NCBI GenBank assembly: GCA_002356515.1
Contig: AP017606.1
Location: 230,704 to 294,703, forward strand
Direction of reading: 5' to 3'
Length of the DNA stretch: 64,000 nucleotides
DNA from: Mesorhizobium loti
Lineage (GTDB): Bacteria > Pseudomonadota > Alphaproteobacteria > Rhizobiales > Rhizobiaceae
Position numbers and translations under genes: made by a program. The notes under the pieces were generated by a model. That model was not told the origin of the DNA and did no database searches. It saw only the letters and a list, made by a program, of their open reading frames with translations. Shown here piece by piece: positions 51,184-61,415 of this stretch (positions within the stretch are counted from its first letter, which is position 1; each line of letters begins with the position of its first letter).

Positions 51184-52263
51184 ATGGAACAGAATCCTGT
51201 CCTTGAGATCCGCAACCTCTCACGCACCTTTGCTCATGGTGCTGTGAGGGCAGTCGACCATATCGATCTGGACGTGCTACCGGGCGAGATCATGTCAATC
51301 CTCGGTCCCTCCGGCTGCGGCAAGACGACGATCATGCGCATCATTGCGGGATTGGATTCGCCGACTTCCGGAGAGGTTCGCATTCTCGGCAAAGACGTTG
51401 CGGGAAAGCCGCCGCACAAGCGCAATGTCGGTTTGGTCTTCCAGTCGTTGGCAATCTTTCCTCACATGAGCGTCAAACAGAATGTCGCCTTTGGCCTGCG
51501 CATGAAGGGTCTCGCCAGCAACCTGATCGAAACCAAAGTCGCCAAAGCGTTGGAACTCGTACAGCTTTCGCCGGAAAGATTTGCAGGACGACGGCCAAGC
51601 GAGCTGAGCGGAGGGCAGCTTCAGCGGGTAGCTTTGGCACGGACATTGGTGACTGAACCGGCGCTGGTCCTTTTCGACGAGCCAATGGCGGCACTCGACC
51701 GGCGCCTTCGCGATTACATGGCGGTCGAACTCAGGGCTATCCAAAAGCAGCTCGGCATTGCGGCAGTCTATGTTACGCACGACCAGGAAACGGCTTCTAT
51801 GATGTCGGACCGCGTCATCATCATGAGTGCCGGCAAGATCCTGCAAGCCGGGACCCCGGAGGAAATCTACGAGGCACCGAATTCTAGGTTTGTTTCCGAT
51901 TTTCTCGGCGACACCAACACCCTTCGCATCGCGCGCGTGCTCCATCAGGCGGACGGGACATCGCTGGTACAGACCGATGCCGGGCTGGCAATTCGTGTCG
52001 CAAACTGCAGCGACATAGCTGAAGGAGCGTTTGTGATTTTTCGACCCGAGCAGACAATCGTTCATTCCGCCGACCCCGGCGGCGCTTTTGAGGGCAGGGT
52101 GGTGTCGTCGCAATTTCGCAGCGGTCTCCACCGCTGGCAGATCGCACTTCCCGGTGGCAACACGCTCATTGCGCAGTCGACCGAAAACAGACTTGCCTCA
52201 TCCGCCGGCGAGACCGCTTGGGTTACGATTGACTCCGGCAAAGCGAGAATCGTTAGCCAATGA
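51184..52263 (+). CDS. ABC transporter ATPase, PotA-like (region 2)
   Basis: 359 residues. Walker A GPSGCGKTT, Q-loop LVFQSLAIFPHMS, signature LSGGQLQRVALARTL, Walker B LVLFDEPMAALD, switch His VTHDQETA, then a TOBE-like C-terminal domain. GAGG lies 4 nt before the ATG. The stop overlaps the start of the next gene (ATGA). It powers the transporter formed with the two downstream permeases. Confidence 0.93.
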   Translation: MEQNPVLEIRNLSRTFAHGAVRAVDHIDLDVLPGEIMSILGPSGCGKTTIMRIIAGLDSPTSGEVRILGKDVAGKPPHKRNVGLVFQSLAIFPHMSVKQNVAFGLRMKGLASNLIETKVAKALELVQLSPERFAGRRPSELSGGQLQRVALARTLVTEPALVLFDEPMAALDRRLRDYMAVELRAIQKQLGIAAVYVTHDQETASMMSDRVIIMSAGKILQAGTPEEIYEAPNSRFVSDFLGDTNTLRIARVLHQADGTSLVQTDAGLAIRVANCSDIAEGAFVIFRPEQTIVHSADPGGAFEGRVVSSQFRSGLHRWQIALPGGNTLIAQSTENRLASSAGETAWVTIDSGKARIVSQ

Positions 52264-53153
52264 CCGCGATCGAGAACCCCGTCGCTCCGCTCCCGTCGAG
52301 GGAAAAAGACGCGCCGATCCGCAAGCCGCCGATCAGGCTTCTTCTTCTTCCGGCTGGCACGCTGATCGGTCTCCTCTTGGTCTGCGCCCTGGTCGTCCTG
52401 CGCATGAGCGTCGGAGAGCGGAATGCCGAATGGACAGGCTGGAGTTTGAGGGCCTACATGCAATTGGCCAGCTCCAGAAACCTCGGCATCATAATAGACA
52501 CTATCTGGATGGCGCTGCTGAGCGCTCTGATTACGACGCTCGTAGCCTTCCCCATCGCGCTTTTCCTGACACGGACGACATCGCCAATCGCCCGACGGCT
52601 GGTGCTGATTGCAATCCTCTTGCCGATGATCATCAGCCTGCTCGTGCAAAGCTTCGGCTGGATGGCTATTCTCGGGCCGAATGGGCTCCTCAACCAAGCG
52701 ATTTCAGCCGCAACCGGAATCGAACGGCCTTTTTCGCTGCTCTTCAACCGCGCGGGTGTCATGCTCGGGCTCGTACAGACGAGCATCCCGCTCGCCGTCT
52801 TGCCCGCCGCCGCCGCGCTGCGCTCAATTCCTCTATCGCTTGAAGAGGCAGCAAATGTTCTTGGAGCAAACCGGATCAGAACCTATCGGCACATAATTCT
52901 GCCGTTGGCCTGGCCGGGCATGGCTGCGGGGGCCATTCTTGTCTTCGGGTTCAACACGGGTGCGTTTGTCGTGCCGTTGCTGCTGGGCGGGTTGAAGGTG
53001 ACGACGATTGCGGTCGTAATCCGCGATCAGATGGGCTCGCTTTCCAACTGGCCGCTCGGTGCAGCACTATCGGTTTTGCTGATCCTGTTGGCACTCGCCG
53101 TGCAGTCGCTCAACCGCCTCATCGTCCGCACCAACGTGGAGATCAAGGGATGA
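52260..53153 (+). CDS. ABC transporter permease, PotB-like (region 2)
   Basis: 297 residues. An N-terminal cytoplasmic stretch of about 25 residues, then six membrane helices; EAA loop LEEAANVLGANRIRTYRHII and the PotB-type gap loop VMLGLVQTSIPLAVLPAAAA. Overlaps both neighbours by 4 bp, so the ATPase and two permeases are translationally coupled. Unlike in region 1, no enzyme gene is inserted between the permeases. Confidence 0.9.
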   Translation: MTAIENPVAPLPSREKDAPIRKPPIRLLLLPAGTLIGLLLVCALVVLRMSVGERNAEWTGWSLRAYMQLASSRNLGIIIDTIWMALLSALITTLVAFPIALFLTRTTSPIARRLVLIAILLPMIISLLVQSFGWMAILGPNGLLNQAISAATGIERPFSLLFNRAGVMLGLVQTSIPLAVLPAAAALRSIPLSLEEAANVLGANRIRTYRHIILPLAWPGMAAGAILVFGFNTGAFVVPLLLGGLKVTTIAVVIRDQMGSLSNWPLGAALSVLLILLALAVQSLNRLIVRTNVEIKG

Positions 53154-53986
53154 GCATGCCGACCGCAACCGGGCGCTTCGGAATCGAGTGGCAGCTTGTC
53201 AATGGCATCACTTGCATGCTGCTGGCGCTGATGCTTGCACCAATCTGTATGGTCCTGGTGATTTCGTTTACCAGCGGCGAGACGTTGCAGTTTCCGCCGC
53301 CGGCGCTTTCACTGCGCTGGTATCAGGAGGTCTGGACAATGCTGGTCGGTCCGGACGCCGGGATCGGGAGATTGCGGGAGTCACTGCTTGTCAGCCTGGA
53401 AATCGCGGCCCTAACTTCGCTTGTGTGCGTGCTTGCTGGTGTCCCGGCTTCCTATGCGCTGGTGCGATATCGTTTCGCCGGCAAGACGCTTATCGAAGAG
53501 TTGATCGGTCTGCCGGTGGTATTTCCAGCCGTTGTGCTTGGAATTGCGTTGCTGGTTCTGGTAAGCGCCTCCGGTCTCGATTTTGGCATCTTTCAGATCG
53601 TCGTTGCCCATTCGATCATCGGACTGCCGTTCCTCATGCGCAACTGCATGGCGGCGATGCGCGGCATTGATCCGATGTTGGAGGAGGCTGCGATGACGCT
53701 TGGTGCTTCCGCGCCTAAGGTCTTTCGGGAGATTGTCTTGCCGCTTGCCAGCGGCGGTATCGCCTCCGGCGCCATCCTCGTCTTCATCTTGTCTTTCAAT
53801 GAATTCACGCTCAGCTATTTTCTCTACTCCGTCGATGTCTTCCCGCTCTCCATTTGGCTTTTCCAGCAGGCGAACACATCCTTTAGCCCGGCGGTGTTCG
53901 CCGTGTCGTCGCTCATCGTCGTCGTCAACGTAGCGGCAGTCTTGGTCGTTGACGCGGTGATCGGAAGTCGCGGATCGGCCGCCTAG
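53150..53986 (+). CDS. ABC transporter permease, PotC-like (region 2)
   Basis: 278 residues, six membrane helices, EAA loop MLEEAAMTLGASAPKVFREI, and SFTSGETLQFPPPALSLRWY after the first helix, typical of PotC-type permeases. The start overlaps the previous gene (ATGA). It is followed after 23 bp by the amidase gene, so uptake and hydrolysis are in one transcription unit. Confidence 0.9.
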   Translation: MSMPTATGRFGIEWQLVNGITCMLLALMLAPICMVLVISFTSGETLQFPPPALSLRWYQEVWTMLVGPDAGIGRLRESLLVSLEIAALTSLVCVLAGVPASYALVRYRFAGKTLIEELIGLPVVFPAVVLGIALLVLVSASGLDFGIFQIVVAHSIIGLPFLMRNCMAAMRGIDPMLEEAAMTLGASAPKVFREIVLPLASGGIASGAILVFILSFNEFTLSYFLYSVDVFPLSIWLFQQANTSFSPAVFAVSSLIVVVNVAAVLVVDAVIGSRGSAA

Positions 53987-54009
53987 GAGCACACCAGAGG
54001 ATTTGTTCA

Positions 54010-55410
54010 ATGATATTTGACCCGTTCTGGTCAATCGAGCAACTATCGGAACGCTTCGCTCGGCGGGAACTGTCGTCCGTGGAAGCTGTAACGGAGCTCG
54101 TCAGGCGCATAGCGGCATTGGATGGCCGGCTGCACGCCTTTTGTCAGGTCGATGAGGACGGCGCGCTGGCACGCGCCCGAGCCGCGGACGAAGCACGAGC
54201 TAACGGAAATTCCACGTCCCCTCTGCTCGGCGTGCCGTTAGCCGTGAAGGACATCTTCGATCAGGCCGGGCATGGCACGCATGCTGGCTCCAACGCTCTG
54301 AATGACAGGCTGCCAATCCGATCGGCAAATGCCGTCGAAAAGCTCGAATCCGCAGGCATGATCGCCATCGGCCGCACCAACATGGTTGAGTTCGCCTATG
54401 GCGGATGGGGAACAAACCAAGTTCAGGGCGCGCCGTGCAATCCCTGGGGTCTGGACACTCATGTCGTTGCAGGCGGCTCAAGCAGCGGCTCGGCAGTTGC
54501 GGTCGCTGGTGGATTCGCCCCAGCCGCTTTGGGTACCGATACTGGCGGCTCGATCCGCACGCCTGCCGCCTGGTGCGGAATCGTCGGCCTCAAGACTTCA
54601 GTCGGGCTAGTCGGGCGCGGCGGTGTCGTGCCGCTATGCCCGACACATGACAGCGTCGGACCGATGACCCGTACCGTCCGTGACGCCGCGCTTCTGTTGG
54701 AAGCTATGGTGGGGTCGGATCCTCGCGATGTCGCCACGTGGCACGTTCCCTCCGTGCGTTCCCTTACCACGATCGAGGACGGCGTGAAGGGCCTGCGGAT
54801 CGGAATGCTCCACGAGCGGGATTTGGCAGGCGTCGAGCCCGACATCCGGATGCTGCATGATCGCGCAATCGCCGATCTGACAGCTCTTGGCGCCCAATTC
54901 CACAAAATCGCTCTGCCATTGTCCATCAGCGATTATCTCGGCCGTGGCGGCGACATTATGAGCGTCGAGAGCTATGCCTTTCTCAGCGCTTATGTCGAAC
55001 ATCCGGACAGCCCGGTGGATCCGGTCATTGCAGAACGCATCAGCCGCGGCCGCGACATCAGCGGACCGGCTTACTACCGCCTTCTCGAAACCCGCCGGCT
55101 GGCGCAGATCGGCTTTCAGGAAGCGGCAGCAGGATTTGACGCGTTCGTCGCGCCTGGCTCGCATCGAAGTCCAGTACCGCTTGGCGAGGTAGACGAAAGC
55201 CAGCCTCCCAATCATTTTGGAAGACTGGTGAACTATCTCGATCTCGCCAGCCTAGTAGTCCCGGTCGGATTGACATCAAATGGCCTGCCAGCTGGCCTGC
55301 AGATTGTTGTCAGAAAATTCGACGATGCCTTGGCACTTCGCATCGGACGGACGTTGGAACGTGAGCGTGGTGGCCTGTTTGTGCCTGCGCCGGGGTTGCT
55401 GGCCCAATGA
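54010..55410 (+). CDS. Amidase-signature-family amidohydrolase
   Basis: 466 residues. The Ser-cis-Ser-Lys triad is visible: Lys in PLAVKDIFDQ, cis-Ser in AGGSSSGSAVAVA and nucleophile Ser in TDTGGSIRTPAAWCG. DGRLHAFCQVDEDGALARAR at the start and NYLDLASLVVPVG near the end are family typical. It hydrolyses a carboxamide in the cytoplasm; family members act on substrates from acetamide to Glu-tRNA, and the absence of gatB/gatC here excludes the last. It is likely to act on the imported compound. Confidence 0.88.
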   Translation: MIFDPFWSIEQLSERFARRELSSVEAVTELVRRIAALDGRLHAFCQVDEDGALARARAADEARANGNSTSPLLGVPLAVKDIFDQAGHGTHAGSNALNDRLPIRSANAVEKLESAGMIAIGRTNMVEFAYGGWGTNQVQGAPCNPWGLDTHVVAGGSSSGSAVAVAGGFAPAALGTDTGGSIRTPAAWCGIVGLKTSVGLVGRGGVVPLCPTHDSVGPMTRTVRDAALLLEAMVGSDPRDVATWHVPSVRSLTTIEDGVKGLRIGMLHERDLAGVEPDIRMLHDRAIADLTALGAQFHKIALPLSISDYLGRGGDIMSVESYAFLSAYVEHPDSPVDPVIAERISRGRDISGPAYYRLLETRRLAQIGFQEAAAGFDAFVAPGSHRSPVPLGEVDESQPPNHFGRLVNYLDLASLVVPVGLTSNGLPAGLQIVVRKFDDALALRIGRTLERERGGLFVPAPGLLAQ

Positions 55411-55563
55411 AGTCCATGGCTGATTTCCACAACCTGGCGAGCTCTCTCATTTACCCATGCCAATACCGGGCCCAACCGGATTGCGAGGGCTTTTGAAAAC
55501 ACTGCAGGTGGCTTGTGGCCCCGCCGGACAAGTACTGAAGCGATAGACTGGCAGAGCGAGAAC

Positions 55564-56562
55564 ATGAAGAAGCTGATCAACAGTCCTGAGAAATATGTGG
55601 ATGAAGCGCTGGCGGGGATGAGTTTGGCGCACCAGGGTGCCTACAAGATTTCCGGCAGCAACGGCCGTGTCATTGAACGGGCCAAGAAAAAGGCTTGGGG
55701 CAAGGTTGGAGTTGTTTCCGGCGGTGGCTTTGGGCACTTGCCGCTGTTTGCCGGATATGTCGGAGAAGGACTGCTGGATGCCTGCGCAGTCGGGCATGTG
55801 TTCGCCGGCCCGTCCTACGACGACATATCCGAGGCCTTGAACGCGGCTGACCACGGCGGTGGCGTTCTATCGGTCATTGCCAATTATGGCGGCGACACCA
55901 TGGTGTTTGGCATGGTCAATGACACGTTGATCGCTGAGGGCAAGGACTGCGCCACCGTAATTGTGGCCGATGACGTTGCAAGTGCAGACAAGGATCGAGC
56001 CGACACGCGTCGCGGCGTGGCTGGGATCATCTTCGCATTCAAAGTTGCTGGAGCCGCAGCGGAAAGGGGACTCAGCCTACATGAGGTGAAAGCTGTGACT
56101 GAAAAGGCCATGGCTGGTTGCCGGTCCATAGGGGTTGCACTATCGGCCTGCACAGTACCCCAGGCGGGCGAGCCGACCTTTCATCTCGAAGAAGATGCCA
56201 TTGAAATGGGCATGGGCATTCACGGTGAGAAAGGATTGTGGCGCGGGTCGCTTAAACCCGCTGACGAAATTGCCGCAGAGATGGTCGAACGCTTGTTGGC
56301 TGACCTCAAACCCGCACAGGGGTCTAGCGTGGCGGTTCTGGTCAACGGCCTGGGTGCAACACCGCTGGAAGAACTCTACATTCTGTACCGCAAAGTGGCC
56401 CACCTGATCGAGGCAGCGGGTCTGAAGATCGCCTACTCACTTGCTGGTGAATACGCGACTTCAATGGAAATGGCGGGCGCCTCGGTGAGCGTTATGCAGG
56501 TCGACGATGAATTGCTCGGTCTGTTGAATGCCCCTGCCCAATGTCCCCTGTGGAGAGCGTGA
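55564..56562 (+). CDS. DhaK-type kinase subunit with altered substrate loop
   Basis: 332 residues from the ATG at 55564. The catalytic elements of dihydroxyacetone kinase subunit K are kept: His in SGGGFGHLP, Asp in NYGGDTMVFG and the substrate-binding His in MGMGIHGEKG. The normally conserved SGGGSGHEP is changed (S to F, E to L), and the next loop is VGHVFAGPS rather than the usual EVFTSP. This suggests another hydroxy-ketone, perhaps a C4 ketose, as substrate. Paired with DhaL downstream (ATP-binding), no DhaM is present, so the phosphate donor is probably ATP rather than a PTS protein. Confidence 0.85.
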   Translation: MKKLINSPEKYVDEALAGMSLAHQGAYKISGSNGRVIERAKKKAWGKVGVVSGGGFGHLPLFAGYVGEGLLDACAVGHVFAGPSYDDISEALNAADHGGGVLSVIANYGGDTMVFGMVNDTLIAEGKDCATVIVADDVASADKDRADTRRGVAGIIFAFKVAGAAAERGLSLHEVKAVTEKAMAGCRSIGVALSACTVPQAGEPTFHLEEDAIEMGMGIHGEKGLWRGSLKPADEIAAEMVERLLADLKPAQGSSVAVLVNGLGATPLEELYILYRKVAHLIEAAGLKIAYSLAGEYATSMEMAGASVSVMQVDDELLGLLNAPAQCPLWRA

Positions 56563-57209
56563 TGGAGACCGTCTTCACCGGAACAGATGTAGGCGCAGCC
56601 ATGCGTCGCGTCGCGCTGGCGCTCGTCGAGAGCAAAGATCGATTTAACAAGCTTGATGCTGCGGGTGGCGACGGTGACATGGGCACTACCTTGGCGACTG
56701 TTTCACAGGCGTTGCTTGCCGACGAGACACTTTATCCGAATGACGTCGGCGAGAGTCTGATGCGGATTGCAAAAACAATTGCACGGACCTCAGGCTCCAG
56801 CCTGAGTGCCGTTGTAATGACAGGACTAATCACACTGGGAAAGACTTGGTCGGCGAAACACGAAGTTGCCTGGATCGAGATGGCGCCCGCGTTGTCAAAT
56901 GCCCTTGAGACCATGCAGGCCCGGTCAAAGGCCAGACTTGGCGACAAGACGGTGTTGGACGGAATAGCTCGGGTCGCAAGGAACATGGAGGGGATCTCAA
57001 CTGCAGAAAAGATCATGGCCACAGCGCAACAAGCGACCGCTGACGCGCTGGCGGAGTTTCGCTCTTGCCCGGCAATCATTGGGAGGCTGCGGCTTGAGCC
57101 ATCCAAAGGGATCGGAACCGACGATCCGGGCATGGTTGCATTGCAGGTTGCCGTATCGGCCATGGCAGGGTCGCTGTCTGATCGAGTAGTGGGCGGATCC
57201 AACAAATGA
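56562..57209 (+). CDS. DhaL-type ATP-binding kinase subunit
   Basis: 215 residues from the ATG at 56562, which shares a base with the DhaK stop (TGATG) and has GGAG 6 nt upstream. The Mg-nucleotide site is LDAAGGDGDMGTTLATV with the conserved Asp residues; SGSSLSAVVMTGLITL and GDKTVLDGIA are further family motifs. It supplies the nucleotide to the DhaK subunit. Its last four bases overlap the flavoprotein start, so kinase and oxidase are coupled. Confidence 0.88.
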   Translation: METVFTGTDVGAAMRRVALALVESKDRFNKLDAAGGDGDMGTTLATVSQALLADETLYPNDVGESLMRIAKTIARTSGSSLSAVVMTGLITLGKTWSAKHEVAWIEMAPALSNALETMQARSKARLGDKTVLDGIARVARNMEGISTAEKIMATAQQATADALAEFRSCPAIIGRLRLEPSKGIGTDDPGMVALQVAVSAMAGSLSDRVVGGSNK

Positions 57210-58555
57210 CCGATCCGAGCACCGAATTTTCCTCCATCACACACCAAGTAAATCAGACGCCCAGGCCGATCCCCGCGAGAGCAGATGTTGTGGTGGTAGG
57301 CGCCGGCATCATCGGAACTGCCACCGCCCTGTTCCTTGCACTACGGGGGCTGTCTGTCGTCGTGTGTGAAAAAGGTCATGTCGCATGCGAGCAATCCAGC
57401 CGCAATTGGGGGTGGGTGCGCAAGATGGGGCGCGATCCAGCCGAGCTACCCATGGCTATCGCCAGCGCCAAGCTATGGGCTGGGATGAACGCGCTTACAG
57501 GCATCGAGACAGGATTCCGCGAAACCGGCATCTACTATTTGTGCAAAGACCAGAAGGACATCCAAAAGTACGAAGAATGGCTAGCTTTCGCCAAGGTGCA
57601 TGATCTCGATTCCTCCCTACTTAGGCAAAGTGGTTTGAAAGAGCGTTTCCCAACGCTCAAGGGTCATTGGGAAGGTGCGCTATTTACCAAAAGCGATGGA
57701 CGCGCCGAACCTTCCATGGCGACGCAAGCCATGGCGGCTTCATTACGCACACGCGGCGGGCAGATCATTGAAGATTGTGCTGTGCGTTGCATTGAAACAG
57801 CGGGGGGCTCGGTCCATTCCGTCGTTACGGAGCATGGGGAGATTCGCTGCAAGTCCGTCGTCCTGGCGACCGGTGCCTGGACGAGACTATTCTGCGGCAA
57901 CTTGGGCATCGATTTCCCGCAGTTGAAAGTCATCGGATCGGTCATGCGCACACAACGGCTCGACGGGCCTCCTGAGTGTGCGGTCGCCGGTCGGGATTTC
58001 GCTTTTCGCAAGCGCTTTGACGGTGGCTATACGATAGCCCAGAAGAACGCAAACATCGCGCAAATCGTTCCGGATAGCTTCCGTTTGTTCTTCCAGTTCC
58101 TTCCCGCCTTTCGGTCGGAAGGGAATGAAATACGACTTCGCTTCGGCAGTCAGTTCTTTAGGGAAATGAACATCCCGAAGAGGTGGCGATCGGATCAGGT
58201 CACCCCCTTCGAAACAACCCGGATTCTCAACCCAAAGCCTTCGGAAACGATCCTTAACGCGGGGCTAAGCAACCTAAGGAAAGTGTTCCCTGAGTTTGGC
58301 AATGCGAAGGTCGAAGAAAGCTGGGGATGCGCTATCGATGTCACGCCGGATGCGGTGCCCGTGATCGACACGGTCGGCAAAACTCCGGGCTTGGTAATCG
58401 CCAGCGGTTTCTCGGGCCATGGATTTGGGATCGGGCCGGCGGCAGCCCATCTAGTCGCTGATATGGTCACGGCCCAAAGGCCTATCGTACCTGCAGAGCC
58501 GTTCAAATTGGCTCGGTTGAAGCAGGCCAGAAGGCAAGAGTCGGGCTCCACTTGA
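57206..58555 (+). CDS. FAD-dependent oxidoreductase of the D-amino-acid oxidase (DAO) family
   Basis: 449 residues. FAD-binding ADVVVVGAGIIGTATALFLA, EQSSRNWGWVRKMGRD, KSVVLATGAWTRLFCGNLG, and the C-terminal GLVIASGFSGHGFGIGPAAA. DAO-family enzymes oxidise amines or N-methyl amino acids to imines; the SRNWGWVR segment resembles the gamma-glutamylputrescine/glycine-oxidase branch. It is the last gene of the region 2 operon. Substrates could come from the amidase step. Confidence 0.88.
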   Translation: MTDPSTEFSSITHQVNQTPRPIPARADVVVVGAGIIGTATALFLALRGLSVVVCEKGHVACEQSSRNWGWVRKMGRDPAELPMAIASAKLWAGMNALTGIETGFRETGIYYLCKDQKDIQKYEEWLAFAKVHDLDSSLLRQSGLKERFPTLKGHWEGALFTKSDGRAEPSMATQAMAASLRTRGGQIIEDCAVRCIETAGGSVHSVVTEHGEIRCKSVVLATGAWTRLFCGNLGIDFPQLKVIGSVMRTQRLDGPPECAVAGRDFAFRKRFDGGYTIAQKNANIAQIVPDSFRLFFQFLPAFRSEGNEIRLRFGSQFFREMNIPKRWRSDQVTPFETTRILNPKPSETILNAGLSNLRKVFPEFGNAKVEESWGCAIDVTPDAVPVIDTVGKTPGLVIASGFSGHGFGIGPAAAHLVADMVTAQRPIVPAEPFKLARLKQARRQESGST

Positions 58556-58847
58556 CGCGGGCCACATTTCAAACAACGTGACGACGCCAGCACCACCCAA
58601 GCCTGCTGCGGGCGTTACGAAGATGGATATTTCAAATGCATCCAGACAACTGAGCGCCATGGGTCGGCGCCTCTAACCCAGGGCATGGTTGGGTTCCATG
58701 CGATCATCCATTCCGATGAGGTGATGGCCCGCAGCATTCCGAGAATTAGCCGCCCAGGATTCCGGGACGCGATCGCGCGCAGTTCGGAGCTAATAACCTG
58801 ATCCTTGGGGCATTTTTCAGTTGGGCAACGACTAGAGCGTGTTTCAC

Positions 58848-59130
58848 TTAGATTGAAGCATATCCGGCATTGACGAGATAGTTGGCGCACTCTGCGGGTT
58901 GAAAGCTTTCGAGGAGCGTTCCGATACGTCGCCATGTGGCCTCGACGGTCCGTTCCGCGGCCTTTCGCATGAGATGCTTGAGCTTGGCAAAGACCTGCTC
59001 GATCGGGTTGAGGTCTGGACTGTAGGGTGGCAGGTAGAAGAGCTTGGCTCCTGCCGCGCGAATGGCGCGACGAATGGCTTGCCCCTTGTGGCTACCAAGA
59101 TTGATGGGGTTGTCTAATCGCGGCTTGGGC
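58848..59130 (-). pseudogene. IS630-family transposase C-terminal remnant
   Basis: DNPINLGSHKGQAIRRAIRA, KLFYLPPYSPDLNPIEQVFA and the end PAECANYLVNAGYASI form the last third of an IS630-type DDE transposase. The third catalytic residue (Glu in NPIEQ) is present, but the part with the first Asp is missing. The upstream residues do not belong to the family, so the gene is cut near 59130. Confidence 0.85.
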
Positions 59131-59357
59131 GTCAAGGGTCTATCGCGTTGATACGGCGCTGCCGGGTGCATGGTTGTCTTCGCGGTCGACATCGGCCGCC
59201 GCATGATGGAGCTTCACGGGACGAGCCTTCAATGTGGCCCAGTCGGCCCGAAGCTGCGATTTTGGCCAAGTGAAGAACGTTGTGGGAACCCCGCGGTGGT
59301 AGTTGACGGCTGACCTGGCGAGGAATGACGGTCCGCTCCGGCAAACGGAGTGGAACT

Positions 59358-61415
59358 ATGAGTTTTGGTCTTTCGAGTGGGGATCGGGTCGAGCGCTGGA
59401 GCCTGAACTCTTCCGACATTGCTTTTGTGAACGGCATTCCGGAGCTGGCGCGGCTGGGGTTTGCGGTTCAGCTTAGGTTCTTCGCCTCGCACGGCTTCTT
59501 TGTGCAGGATCACGCGGCGATTCCCCCTGATGGCGTTTTGTATCTGGCCGAGCAGCTCGACCTCCAAGCGGAAGCTGTAAACCACTATGATTTCTCCGGT
59601 CGGACCGCCCGCCGACATTGCGCGGAGATTCTGCGGCATCTCGGCTTTCGGCGTCTGAAGCGGGAAGATCGAGAGCAACTGACATCGTGGATCGCTGGTG
59701 AACTGTGCCCAACCGGGCAGTCGATTGGCGCCATGCTTGAGCATGTTTTCCTGTGGTGCCTGGACAGGCATATTTACGGACCTTCACGCAAGGAACTGGA
59801 GCGTCTGGTACGCTCGCAACGGCAGCACTATCTGGATAGCTGGCTGAGCGGAGTGCACGACCGGCTTTCAGCAAGCACGGTCGCTTTGCTGGAGGCTTCA
59901 ATTGCCGAGCCGGATGGTCAGACCGGGTTCAATACGATGAAAGGCGACGCTGGCCAGGCGTCGCTCGACAACATCCTCAGCATGACGGCGAAGCTCGCCT
60001 TCATCCAGAAACTCAATCTGCCGCGGGACCTTCTCTCGGTGGCCGGAAAGGCTTGGGTAGAACAGGTTGTTCGTCGGGTCGGCGGCGAAAAGGCCTCGGA
60101 GATGCGCCGGCATGCACCTGCGCGGCAGATCGGACTGTATGCGGTTTATCTTTTTTCCCGCGAGGCGCAGCTGACGGATGCGATGGTCGATCTTCTGATC
60201 GAGACGGTCCACAAAATCGGCACACGCTCGAAACGCAAGGTCGTGGGTGATATCGCAAAGGATATTGAGCGGGTCTATGGAAAGGAACGGCTGCTGGTCG
60301 AGATCGCCAGCGCTTCGATCGAGGAGCCGTCCGGGCGCGTCTGCGATGTGATTTTCCCTATTGTCGGCAAGGACAAGCTGGCGGCGATCGTCAAGGAGAG
60401 CCAGGCGAAAGGGGCGCTCGATCGGCGTATATATAAGGTGATGCGGTCATCCTGGGCCAATCATTACCGGCGCATGTTGCCTGACTTGCTCTCGGTTCTG
60501 GAATTCCGGTCGAACAACACGGTGTGGCGTCCGGTGCTTGCAGCGCTCGACTGGATTCGGAGCAAGATAGATGACGGTTGCCGGTTCGTACCGGCGAAGG
60601 ACATTCCGATCGATGAGGTTGTTCCCGCCAGGTGGCGCAGTTCCGTCATCGATGACGATGGCCGAGTAAACCGGATCAGCTACGAGCTTTGTGTCCTCAC
60701 CCAGTTGCGCGATCGCATTCGCTCCAAGGAGATCTGGGTCGTTGGCGCGGACCGTTACCGAAACCCGGATGACGATCTGCCCAAGGACTTCGGTATCCGG
60801 CGCGATGCCTACTATTCCGGCCTCGACCTGACGCCGGACGCGAGGGAATTTACCTCAGCCGTTCGTGCGGAGCTTGAGCGGGAGCTGTTGCTTCTGAACG
60901 AAACGATTCCACAAAATGACAAGGTCCGACTGCTGTGGCGCGGCGAAAACCGTATCTCGATCACGCCATTCAAACCTTCGCCAGAACCCAAGGGGCTCGA
61001 TGCGATCAAAGGCGAGATCGGCGGGCGCTGGCCGATGACCGGGCTGCTCGACGTGCTGAAGGAGACTGCACTCGACACCGGTCTGTTGGAGGCCTTCGAA
61101 ACATCAGCGTCGAGAGTTTCCCTGTCGAGGGGGATGCTGGATCGACGGCTTCTGTTGTGCCTCTATGCTCTCGGCACGAATGCCGGGCTCAAGCGGGTCG
61201 CGGGAGCGACGCCAGATGTGAGCTACGAGGAATTGCTGCATGTTCATCGTCGTTTCATCCATGTACCGGCTCTGAGAGAGGCCTGCGCACGGGTCGCGAA
61301 CGCGACGCTGGCGATCCGCAACGCAGCCGTTTGGGGTGATGCAGGCACGGCCTGTGCATCCGATTCCACGAAGTTCGGTGCGCGCTTCGCAAAAGCTGGA
61401 CAGCCATTCCGCTAA
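59358..61415 (+). pseudogene. tnpA: Tn3-family transposase (TnpA) truncated by the IS21 element
   Basis: The frame gives 685 residues from the ATG at 59358 (GGAG 7 nt upstream), against 960-1000 for complete Tn3-family transposases. N-terminal ELARLGFAVQLRFFASHGFF and TARRHCAEILRHLGFRRL are DUF4158-type; DLLSVLEFRSNNTVWRPVLA and LHVHRRFIHVPALREACARV belong to the middle region. It stops just after ASDSTKFG, which holds the first catalytic Asp. The last 12 residues are encoded by the IS21 left end starting at 61379. The remaining third may lie beyond the right edge of the window. Probably inactive. Confidence 0.88.
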
